From NCBI GenBank assembly GCA_029251065.1, contig JAQXEB010000097.1, positions 1 through 13,241 of the forward strand: a stretch of 13,241 nucleotides of DNA, read 5' to 3'. Each line of letters begins with the position of its first letter. The stretch's first letter is position 1. Positions 1-6,385 of this stretch are shown piece after piece. Both the position numbers and the translations under genes were made by a program. Source of the DNA: Luminiphilus sp. (lineage in GTDB: Bacteria > Pseudomonadota > Gammaproteobacteria > Pseudomonadales > Halieaceae). The notes under the pieces were generated by a model that saw nothing but the letters and a program-made list of their open reading frames with translations, was not told the DNA's origin and ran no database searches.

Positions 1-434
1 TGATCGATATGGGCTTTCGGCACTCGCACCAGCACATTAAAAAGCTCGGTGCGCACCACATGAACCACCGAGCGCGCCACTTTGTTCATAAAGTAGCTGC
101 CAGCAAAAAACCCCAAAGCGCGACCCAGGGACAAGATTACCGCCGCTACTGGGACAGCAATGCGCGCATAGTCCGTCGCAGTCTTGTCACCGGGGGGCCA
201 AATCCATTGGGCCGCTTGTGCCACAAAGCCCGGTCCCACGGTGGCCTCCTCGCCCAGGGAGTCGAGCAAAAACTGCGTCAAATCAGCCAATAGAACATTA
301 CCCAACGAATACACCAAGTAGCCAAAAACGCTCAAAATGAGCGACCCTTTGTAGGCAAAGGCATATCGAAGCAGTCGACCGTAGAGCTGCGTATCTGTCA
401 CTTGTTGAGTGGGTTCTTCTGCCAACTTACTCAC
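1..434 (-). CDS. msbA: MsbA, lipid A/LPS ABC flippase (N-terminal part, cut by window edge)
   Basis: MsbA is a homodimeric inner-membrane ABC exporter that flips lipid A-core from the inner to the outer leaflet of the inner membrane. Only the first 144 or so residues lie here, reading leftwards off the window. They show a basic amphipathic start, a first membrane segment around residues 26-50 (YKGSLILSVFGYLVYSLGNV), a periplasmic loop, and a second membrane segment followed by the start of the first cytoplasmic loop (NKVARSVVHVVRTELFNVLV), which fits the type IV exporter fold. The nucleotide-binding domain is outside the window. The start is a GTG at 432-434 overlapping the exbD stop by 8 bases, with no clear ribosome-binding site, so translation is probably coupled to exbD. 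The exbB-exbD-msbA order supports MsbA over other ABC exporters. In relatives lpxK often follows, but that would be outside the window. Confidence 0.88.
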   Translation of the reverse strand, partial: MSKLAEEPTQQVTDTQLYGRLLRYAFAYKGSLILSVFGYLVYSLGNVLLADLTQFLLDSLGEEATVGPGFVAQAAQWIWPPGDKTATDYARIAVPVAAVILSLGRALGFFAGSYFMNKVARSVVHVVRTELFNVLVRVPKAHID

Positions 435-846
435 CGGATAAGGGCTTCTGGGTACTGATAGACAACCGTTCAAAGCCTAGTTGACTGACGGTGTCCATCG
501 ACATTACAACCATAGCATGACGAGTTTCACCGTCAGCGACTATTGAAACAGGGATATCGCGCCTGCTTCCCGATTTTTCAATGATGATGGCACGTAAATT
601 TTCCGCATCGGCCGGGAAAGGCGTTCCGTTAAGAAACATAGCTCCCCCTGCCGTTATAATGATCTCTAACCCTTTAGTTTGATCTTGTACCGACTCACCC
701 TCAGCTTCTGGCAGATTGACAACAAGCTCACTGAGGTCTGTAAAACTGGTCGACACCATAAAAAAAATCAGCAACAAAAACACAACATCGATCAGCGGTG
801 TGACATTGACCGCCAACGAATCTCGCCTCTGACGTTTGAACTTCAC
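427..846 (-). CDS. exbD: ExbD/TolR family biopolymer transport protein
   Basis: This is a 139-residue single-span inner-membrane protein of the ExbD/TolR family. With ExbB it forms a proton channel that turns proton-motive force into movement of a periplasmic partner. A short basic cytoplasmic start (KFKRQRRDS) leads into one membrane helix at about residues 15-33 (NVTPLIDVVFLLLIFFMVST). This helix contains Asp20, the invariant protonatable residue of the family. A periplasmic domain of about 100 residues follows. The start codon is GTG (844-846), forming a GTGA overlap with the exbB stop. An AGGA lies about 9 bases upstream. The 3' end overlaps msbA by 8 bases. No tonB or tolA lies in the window, so the partner is unknown. 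By sequence alone it could be labelled tolR-like; the msbA context favours the exbD label used for such loci. Confidence 0.87.
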   Translation of the reverse strand: MKFKRQRRDSLAVNVTPLIDVVFLLLIFFMVSTSFTDLSELVVNLPEAEGESVQDQTKGLEIIITAGGAMFLNGTPFPADAENLRAIIIEKSGSRRDIPVSIVADGETRHAMVVMSMDTVSQLGFERLSISTQKPLSGE

Positions 847-1466
847 GCAGCGTAATCCTGCCCAGATCCACTGTGGATAGCGTCGACCAGTTTAATCGCC
901 TCTCGTTCTAAATCGACGACGATCGTATCGATCAACCCGGTGTAGTATCGGTGCATCACTAGCGCAGGAATGGCGACAATGAGACCCGCGGCCGTGGTCA
1001 CCAGCGCCTCTGAGATGCCCCCTGCAAGCGCATTGGCATTACCGGTCCCTACGGTCGTGATTTGAGTAAATACGTCGATCATCCCAACCACAGTCCCCAA
1101 AAGGCCTAAGAGCGGTGCGATAGCAGCAACAGTACCCAAGGTGTTGAGGTTTTTTTCAAGGTCGTGAACCACATGACTGGCTGCCTCAGCAATGCTCTCC
1201 TTCATCACCTCGCGCCCTTGCTCCCGATTGGCGATGCCGGCGGCTAAAATGGCTCCCAGTGGTGAGTTCGCGCGCAACTGCACCAGCTTTTGGGCGTACA
1301 ACTCGCCTTGGTTGAGATCGCGCCAAACCGTGGCCAACAAGTGCGGCGGTGCGACCTTCACTCGGTCAAGTGCGGTGAAACGCTCAATACTGATCGTCAA
1401 TGCAATCACTGAACAGACCACGATCAATGGCATTACCCACCCGCCAGTAACAAGTAAATCAACCAT
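843..1466 (-). CDS. exbB: ExbB/TolQ family (MotA/TolQ/ExbB) proton channel protein
   Basis: The product is a 207-residue inner-membrane protein that would form the pentameric channel body around ExbD. Three membrane segments are visible: residues 5-27, about 112-135 (LGLLGTVVGMIDVF, the glycine-rich family signature) and about 150-172 (GISEALVTTAAGLIVAIPAL). The last contains the conserved threonines that face the ExbD aspartate. A large cytoplasmic loop between segments 1 and 2 is typical. The reading frame is open for 18 more codons upstream, to an ATG at 1520. I chose the ATG at 1464-1466 because AGAGGGG lies 5 bases before it and the family normally begins just before the first helix. The gene follows comEC after 62 bases and overlaps exbD by 4 bases. 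A TATACT box in the gap may give it its own promoter. Confidence 0.88.
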   Translation of the reverse strand: MVDLLVTGGWVMPLIVVCSVIALTISIERFTALDRVKVAPPHLLATVWRDLNQGELYAQKLVQLRANSPLGAILAAGIANREQGREVMKESIAEAASHVVHDLEKNLNTLGTVAAIAPLLGLLGTVVGMIDVFTQITTVGTGNANALAGGISEALVTTAAGLIVAIPALVMHRYYTGLIDTIVVDLEREAIKLVDAIHSGSGQDYAA

Positions 1467-1471
1467 AATGT

Positions 1472-1478
1472 CCCCTCT
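1472..1478 (-). promoter_or_regulatory. Ribosome-binding site of exbB (decides its start)
   Basis: On the minus strand the sequence reads AGAGGGG, then ACATT, then ATG. This purine-rich site at good spacing supports the ATG at 1466 over the upstream in-frame ATG at 1520, which lies only 9 bases after the comEC coding end and has no such site. Confidence 0.7.
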
Positions 1479-1491
1479 GACAACTCTGATG

Positions 1492-1497
1492 AGTATA
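1492..1497 (-). promoter_or_regulatory. Possible -10 box of an exbB-exbD-msbA promoter
   Basis: In the 62-base gap between comEC and exbB the minus strand reads GGGTATACT. TATACT matches five of six positions of the sigma-70 -10 consensus and would start transcription about 20 bases before the exbB ATG. No good -35 hexamer sits 16-18 bases upstream (the region reads GGTGGGTT). If it is a promoter it is weak or needs an activator. It could let exbBD-msbA be expressed independently of comEC. Confidence 0.25.
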
Positions 1498-1528
1498 CCC
1501 TGCCCGTCCAAGCAACCCACCTAGAAAA

Positions 1529-3844
1529 TCACTGGTGAATAGCTGTCCAATAAGGGGAAAAAGTCTGTCTCTGAGACTTGATCGTCAATTTACTGTCGGG
1601 CCTAACAATGACACTGATACCACCAAAAAGTCCCGTGTCCCATAACTGCGAACCTCGCCGTTGGTAGCGACTAACCACTGAAGGATGAGGGTGGCCAAAT
1701 TGGTTTTCTAATTTCGTGGTGAAAAATACATCCTCGGGGCTGAGATAATCGATAAAGCTTGGACTGCTGGAAGAGTTGGAGCCATGGTGCGGCGCAAGCA
1801 GAACGTCTACCGGGGGTCTAATCTGCTGATTTGCGATCAGACTCCTCTCAATGGCTGCCGGAATGTCGCCCGGCATTATGATTTGCCTTCCATGCACCGC
1901 AAGTCTCACCACACAGGAATCCGCATTGGTGTCGACGGTGTTGTGACCCGTACCGGAAAGCATCGAAACCACTAAAAACTGACCGAGAACAATCTCTTGT
2001 CCAACCCTGCACGGCTCCCCATCAAAACCCAGATGGGTCTTAATACTGAAATTAGACCGTAACGCTGATAGACCACCGGCATGATCAAGGTCGCCATGGC
2101 TGACGACTAAGAGATCGACCTCGCGGATACCCAGCGTCTTAAGCCTAGCCAGGACGTCCCGCTCAAAACCAATGCTACCGCTCCAGCTCACACCCCCAGT
2201 ATCGTAAATCATAACCACGTCCGATATTCGTGCGATGACCAAGGTCGCCTGCCCGACATCTGCGAACTCCAACCTAAAACGAGTATCTTCGCTGGAGGAG
2301 CCTGCAAGCGTTATTAACAGCACAAGTGAGACCAACAGTCGTGCCTTTGCAGCGAGGAACGTGCAGAGCGCCACGCACGACAGGAGGAAAAGCGTGCCTG
2401 TATGCAACCAGACTGAGGTCATAAACCAAGCGCCCGAATGGACATCCACTGCTAATACTCCGGCTAAAAATACGTCGAGAAGTCCACTACACACCGACAT
2501 CAGAACACCCGCTAAATCGGCGCTAATGCCTTGAACAATCAATGCAAGCAATCCAAGCGGTAGAATGAGATTGGTCAGTAGCGGCACTAAGACGAGGTTG
2601 GTGGGCACCGCCGTTAGCGAGAACTGTTGAAAAAAGATCACCGATAAGAGCGATGATGCCAGCGCAAGGACGACATTTAAGCGCAACCAGCCCCAAAAAC
2701 CATTCGGGTTTGATCTATTGAGTTCGCGCAAAATAAACCCAGTCAATACAACGCTCAGCCAAAATCCCGGAGTCAGTGCGCTCCAAGGATTGAGAGCGAT
2801 CAACACGGCTGCCGCGACACAAAGAACAGAGGCAGGATCACAGCGCCAAAGTATGGCGCGCGCGAAAAAGCCTAATAATGTCATCCACAGGGCTCTTTGA
2901 GCCGGAAGCGAACTTCCGGTCAACGTAACGTAAAAAATCGCCGCGACACTCACTCCAACAAAGGCGTTCATAAGGCCACCTCGGTCACCCGGCAAGCAAA
3001 AGAGTCGCCTCGGCAGCGATAACACGAACGCCACCCAAACTGCCACCAGACTGACGTGCAGCCCACTCACTACGAATACATGGGTCAAGCTAAAGCGACG
3101 CAGAAGATCCCAATCAAATTGGCTGAGGGCGTCTTGACGCCCCAGCAACAGTGCTAAAAGTAGACGTCGTGACATTTCAGACGTGGCAAAGTCTTCAACC
3201 GTGCCGCTCAGATTCGTTCGAAGTGTTGCCGTGCTCAGCCTTAATGCGGGCCTTATAACGGCAAAATCTGTGATAGTTGCGCGTGCGTCCATGCTCGATG
3301 ATAAAAACCGAACGCTGGCAGGTAAGCCTCCCTGACTCCAGCGCGTGTCATGGCGCTTTAAACGAACGCGTGCCTCGATCAAATCGCCGAGTTGCGGGAC
3401 CACCTCGGTCGACTTCGGAAGATACATCGCAGAAATCCGATTGATAGCGATACAGTTGACCGAATCTAAATCAAGGACTTTGAGCGTCAGTAGGTTCAAT
3501 CGATCGCTCTGAGGGCCTTTAATCACCGTAGGGAACGCGACCACCTCAGCACGGATTTTAATCTCGTCCTGCATGCACTCCTGCGTTAATGGCGACCCCG
3601 TGACATCGACGTAGTGGAACATACCCACGAGTAATCCACTGCACACAGCAAAGCGCGTGTGCCTGTGACGAGTCATCCGAGGCACCAAAATACAGAGACC
3701 CATCAAAACGGGCCAAAACAGCGAACTTGGAAGCCCAATACTGAGCAGCACCATGCCCATAAAAAGTAATGAAGCGTGATTCACTGTCAAAAATTGTGAG
3801 ATTTCACTCATTCGCAAGTGGCGGTGGCTTTTCATCGGCCTCAT
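1529..3844 (-). CDS. comEC: ComEC/Rec2 family DNA uptake channel protein
   Basis: ComEC is the inner-membrane channel that carries single-stranded DNA into the cytoplasm during natural transformation. The 771 residues show the full three-part layout. The N-terminus has membrane helices and an OB-like soluble region (about 25-200). The competence domain follows, with many helices (about 220-510) and the motif LTHVFVVSGLHVSLV at 253-267. The C-terminal metallo-beta-lactamase-like domain (about 522-755) has DTGG at 548-551, the metal-site motif SHGDLDHAGG at 582-591, PGD at 658-660 and APHHGSN at 684-690. All expected metal ligands are present, so the nuclease-like domain looks intact. The start is uncertain: the ATG at 3844 has no clear ribosome-binding site, and in-frame ATGs at 3835 and 3811 are alternatives. 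No other competence gene is in the window. The gene heads the comEC-exbB-exbD-msbA train and is divergent from the DUF2062 gene. Confidence 0.92.
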   Translation of the reverse strand: MRPMKSHRHLRMSEISQFLTVNHASLLFMGMVLLSIGLPSSLFWPVLMGLCILVPRMTRHRHTRFAVCSGLLVGMFHYVDVTGSPLTQECMQDEIKIRAEVVAFPTVIKGPQSDRLNLLTLKVLDLDSVNCIAINRISAMYLPKSTEVVPQLGDLIEARVRLKRHDTRWSQGGLPASVRFLSSSMDARATITDFAVIRPALRLSTATLRTNLSGTVEDFATSEMSRRLLLALLLGRQDALSQFDWDLLRRFSLTHVFVVSGLHVSLVAVWVAFVLSLPRRLFCLPGDRGGLMNAFVGVSVAAIFYVTLTGSSLPAQRALWMTLLGFFARAILWRCDPASVLCVAAAVLIALNPWSALTPGFWLSVVLTGFILRELNRSNPNGFWGWLRLNVVLALASSLLSVIFFQQFSLTAVPTNLVLVPLLTNLILPLGLLALIVQGISADLAGVLMSVCSGLLDVFLAGVLAVDVHSGAWFMTSVWLHTGTLFLLSCVALCTFLAAKARLLVSLVLLITLAGSSSEDTRFRLEFADVGQATLVIARISDVVMIYDTGGVSWSGSIGFERDVLARLKTLGIREVDLLVVSHGDLDHAGGLSALRSNFSIKTHLGFDGEPCRVGQEIVLGQFLVVSMLSGTGHNTVDTNADSCVVRLAVHGRQIIMPGDIPAAIERSLIANQQIRPPVDVLLAPHHGSNSSSSPSFIDYLSPEDVFFTTKLENQFGHPHPSVVSRYQRRGSQLWDTGLFGGISVIVRPDSKLTIKSQRQTFSPYWTAIHQ

Positions 3845-3963
3845 ACTGAGCGCAGCACATCATGACTTTGGTTTGCAAGGTGCTAAACGCGGAGAGCCCT
3901 GGTCGGTTTTAACGACAAATAGTGATATTGACCCTCACTGGAGAGAATAGAAAAGCGGTACTT
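3845..3963. promoter_or_regulatory. Divergent intergenic region between comEC and the DUF2062 gene
   Basis: This 119-base region is the largest non-coding stretch in the window, and the only place where two visible genes diverge. It must therefore hold the promoters for comEC (leftwards) and the DUF2062 gene (rightwards) unless transcription enters from elsewhere. By eye I find no convincing -35/-10 pair on either strand; TTGACC at 3929 and TTGCAA at 3873 lack a -10 box at proper spacing. No clear operator palindrome or hairpin is visible. The call rests on gene orientation, not on a recognised motif. Confidence 0.4.
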
Positions 3964-4500
3964 ATGCCAAAGCGGTCCCTTCGAAAATTTCTACCCACTC
4001 CCACTCACCTCAAGGAGGTGAAAGGGCTCGGCTTTCTCAAAAATGTTGCGGAACGCCGGGAGCTGTGGCACATCAGTCGCACCTCAATCGCTCGCGCCGC
4101 GGCAATTGGATTGTTTTGTGCGATGGTTCCCTTGCCCGGTCAGATGATTGTCGCCGTACTCATTGCAATACGTGTAGGTGCTAACGTGCCTCTGTCATTC
4201 TCACTCATCTTTGTCACGAATCCCCTCACCATGCCAGTCGTCTATGTTGCTGCTTACCTCATCGGCAGCGCGCTGCTCGGCACACCGCCGATCGATGTGT
4301 CAGCCATTAATTGGCTGGATCCAATGAATCCGGAAATTCTACGCATCTGGCCACCATTTTTGCTCGGCTGTCTGGTCATGGGACTCGCCTCCGCCTTTGT
4401 GGGTTATTTTGTGGCCGACGGCTTATGGCGATTTCGCATTAGCCAGCGAATAGCGGAGCGCGCACAACGGCGACGAGAACGGAAAATGTCTCGCCGCTAG
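3964..4500 (+). CDS. DUF2062 family small membrane protein
   Basis: The product is 178 residues and matches the DUF2062 family. The visible signs are a basic N-terminus (MPKRSLRKFLPTPTHLKEVK), then LWHISRTSIARAAAIGLFCAM-type sequence with the VPLPGQM motif at about 55-61, two to three hydrophobic segments (about 44-70, 78-105 and 130-152) and a strongly basic tail (QRRRERKMSRR). The function is not established. The family recurs beside lolCDE and comEC in gammaproteobacteria such as Pseudomonas, as I recall. The frame is open upstream to a GTG at 3922, but the ATG at 3964 gives the usual family N-terminus and is preferred, although neither start has a strong ribosome-binding site. It is the only plus-strand gene here. 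It is divergent from comEC and convergent with lolE, with stop codons overlapping by 3 bases. Confidence 0.8.
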   Translation: MPKRSLRKFLPTPTHLKEVKGLGFLKNVAERRELWHISRTSIARAAAIGLFCAMVPLPGQMIVAVLIAIRVGANVPLSFSLIFVTNPLTMPVVYVAAYLIGSALLGTPPIDVSAINWLDPMNPEILRIWPPFLLGCLVMGLASAFVGYFVADGLWRFRISQRIAERAQRRRERKMSRR

Positions 4501-4504
4501 CGGC
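4493..4504. repeat. 12-base perfect palindrome across the convergent stop codons
   Basis: GCCGCTAGCGGC reads the same on both strands. Its central CTAG supplies the TAG stop of the DUF2062 gene (4498-4500, plus) and the TAG stop of lolE (4497-4499, minus). Both proteins therefore end with Arg (CGC) then TAG. With no loop and no T-run it is not a classical terminator. It may simply result from the two genes having closed up on each other. Confidence 0.6.
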
Positions 4505-5708
4505 TCTGCATGAGCCCTTGACTAATCGGTAAGCGGGACGCAGTAATCGCGGGAACAGCGCACGATGTGACCGACAGAACAAACGCCAGACTTGGAACCC
4601 AAATAAAATCCCTAAGGCGAAGATCAACCGGTACATAAGCCAGAGGATATACACGTGTATCGAGAAGCGCTGCACCCTGCAGCGACTCCAGTAGGGAAAC
4701 GAGATAAGGCGCACTCACCGCCAATACGACTCCAAGAAGTGCGCCCAGCACAGCACCTCCAACGCCAATAATCGTTCCCTGGATGACAAAGATCGCGCTG
4801 ATATCACCTCGGCTTGCGCCCATGGCTCTCAGCATTGCTGACGACGCGGATCGATCAGAAGCAACGAGCACGAGCGAGGTAACGACGTTGAATATCGCGA
4901 TCAACAGCAACGAAGCCAGCATCAGCGACACGATCTGTCTCGATAATTGAATCGCCTGGTACAAATTGCCCTGACTCGCGGTCCAATCCGACACCCAAAA
5001 TTGCGATGACAAGCGTTGTCGAAGCATCGTCGCAAACTCGCGAGCCTGCAGTGGATCAGCAAGCGTTATGGCATGCGCCTTATTGGCGAGCGCTTGCGTC
5101 GTGTTCCTATCCTGACCACTGAATGCGAAATAGCGATCGATCTCAGTCTCAGAACTAAGCGTTGCGACCAATTCAAGGTTCCGAGGAATCAGCGTTTTAC
5201 GTCCTGCTCCACCAGACAACAACACCGAGACAACATCACCCACTTGCACATTCAGCTCTTTGGCGAGCGAATCACCCAGGATCAATTCATCGGACGAAAT
5301 TTGCGTGCTGGTCGGCGTGATGTAGCCCTCGAGGGCGCTCAAGGCGCCGCGGTTAGCCATGATGAGACGAACAACTCTTGCCTCACCACGGATCGTGAAC
5401 AACGCGTCGATGTCACTGAACTGAGAGTGACGGGTCACCGACTCAGTCTGCTCTAACTCATCGGCGACCTGCTGCCATTCGCTGTCTACGGCAAAGCCCC
5501 GAACGGTCACATGCGGAACAAGATTCAGAATTCTCACCCGCATCTCTCGCTCAAAGCCATTCATCACCGATAACGCTGCGAGCAGCAGCGAAACGGCAAT
5601 CAACATACCAACGATGGATAGTTTTGAGAGGAAGGCGGAAAGGCCAAGACCCGGATCAAGTGCTTGCCGAGCCGCTATTTCCCAGTGAAAACGAGTGGGC
5701 CACCTCAT
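4497..5708 (-). CDS. lolE: LolE-type permease subunit of the lipoprotein-releasing ABC transporter
   Basis: This is one of two related membrane subunits of LolCDE, which lifts outer-membrane lipoproteins out of the inner membrane and passes them to LolA. The 403 residues have the family layout: a first helix at about 24-48 ending in LSVMNGFEREMR, a large periplasmic domain (about 50-255), then three helices at about 259-282, 306-332 and 368-388, with the LRAMGASRGDI coupling segment at 294-303 (MacB/FtsX type). I call it LolE rather than LolC because its periplasmic loop near 160-180 (LLSGGAGRKTLIPRNLELVA) lacks the longer proline-bearing hook seen in the partner gene at 6385-7623; in E. coli the hook of LolC binds LolA. 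It is the last gene of the train, 2 bases after lolD, with no ribosome-binding site of its own. The LolC/LolE assignment is less certain than the family. Confidence 0.85.
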   Translation of the reverse strand: MRWPTRFHWEIAARQALDPGLGLSAFLSKLSIVGMLIAVSLLLAALSVMNGFEREMRVRILNLVPHVTVRGFAVDSEWQQVADELEQTESVTRHSQFSDIDALFTIRGEARVVRLIMANRGALSALEGYITPTSTQISSDELILGDSLAKELNVQVGDVVSVLLSGGAGRKTLIPRNLELVATLSSETEIDRYFAFSGQDRNTTQALANKAHAITLADPLQAREFATMLRQRLSSQFWVSDWTASQGNLYQAIQLSRQIVSLMLASLLLIAIFNVVTSLVLVASDRSASSAMLRAMGASRGDISAIFVIQGTIIGVGGAVLGALLGVVLAVSAPYLVSLLESLQGAALLDTRVYPLAYVPVDLRLRDFIWVPSLAFVLSVTSCAVPAITASRLPISQGLMQSR

Positions 5709-5710
5709 GA

Positions 5711-6385
5711 TTATTCGGTCAAACTGAGTTTGCCGCCGGACAGTCTGTACTGACGATCCATGCGCTCTGCGACCTGTGGGTCATGCGTTACTACAACAAG
5801 TGCGGTGCTTTGAAAATCAAGTTCACGCATCAGGGCCATAACCGACTCCGCCGTATGCGGGTCTAAATTTCCTGTGGGTTCGTCCATGAGCACGCATAAC
5901 GGACGATTAATCAATGCGCGCGCAATAGCCACGCGCTGCCGTTCCCCGCCGGACAACTGACTGGGACGGTGATGCATCCGCTCAGCCAACCCCAGACGAA
6001 CCAACAGCGCTTTCGCTGAAACCGATGCTTCTCGCTGCGAAATACCGCCGATACGCGCGGGCATCGCTACTGCCTCGAGCGCAGTAAACTCTGGCATTAA
6101 ATGATGGAACTGGAAGACGAAGCCGAGATTTTGATTCCGCCACCGACACAATTCACCTTCGTTCAACGAGGTAAGCTCTTTCGTGCCCAAATGAACAACG
6201 CCAGCGCTCGGAGTGTCTAAGCCACCTAATATATTGAGTAGCGTCGACTTCCCCGCGCCAGACGTCCCCACAATTGCGACTCTGTCCCCTGACGCCAGTT
6301 CAAAGTCTAGGTCACTCAGCACTGAAACTGGACCCGTCGATGCGGGGTAGGTCTTGGTCACCGCTCGGGCTGACAAGATCACCAT
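5711..6385 (-). CDS. lolD: LolD, ATPase of the lipoprotein-releasing ABC transporter
   Basis: LolD is the cytoplasmic ATPase that drives LolC/LolE. The 224 residues hold a complete ABC domain: Walker A GTSGAGKST at 40-48, Q-loop glutamine at 92, signature LSGGERQR at 144-151, Walker B CVLMDE at 164-169 with catalytic Glu169, D-loop following, and switch histidine at 201 (VVTHD). The segment FHHLMPEFTALEAVAMPA just after the Q-loop is typical of LolD and separates it from MacB- or FtsE-type ATPases. The frame can be extended one codon to a TTG at 6388. I prefer the ATG at 6383-6385 because GGAGG sits 7 bases before it and it forms a TGATG junction with the lolC stop. It lies between the two permease genes, the usual lolC-lolD-lolE order. 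Confidence 0.95.
   Translation of the reverse strand: MVILSARAVTKTYPASTGPVSVLSDLDFELASGDRVAIVGTSGAGKSTLLNILGGLDTPSAGVVHLGTKELTSLNEGELCRWRNQNLGFVFQFHHLMPEFTALEAVAMPARIGGISQREASVSAKALLVRLGLAERMHHRPSQLSGGERQRVAIARALINRPLCVLMDEPTGNLDPHTAESVMALMRELDFQSTALVVVTHDPQVAERMDRQYRLSGGKLSLTE

Noticed and set aside
9..293. Plus-strand 94-codon open frame at the left edge
   Set aside because: It lies entirely antisense to the msbA coding region, which shows clear MsbA protein sequence; the plus-strand product resembles nothing I know.
3922..3963. GTG-started 14-residue extension of the DUF2062 protein
   Set aside because: No ribosome-binding site before the GTG, and family proteins start at the MPKR-like segment.
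3845..3963. Possible sigma-70 promoter pairs (TTGACC at 3929, TTGCAA at 3873)
   Set aside because: No -10-like hexamer at 16-18 bases from either, so I list only the region and not a specific promoter.
4502..4516. GGCTC-TGCAT-GAGCC hairpin near the convergent gene ends
   Set aside because: Only a 5-base stem, inside the lolE coding end and not followed by a T-run, so it is not supported as a terminator.
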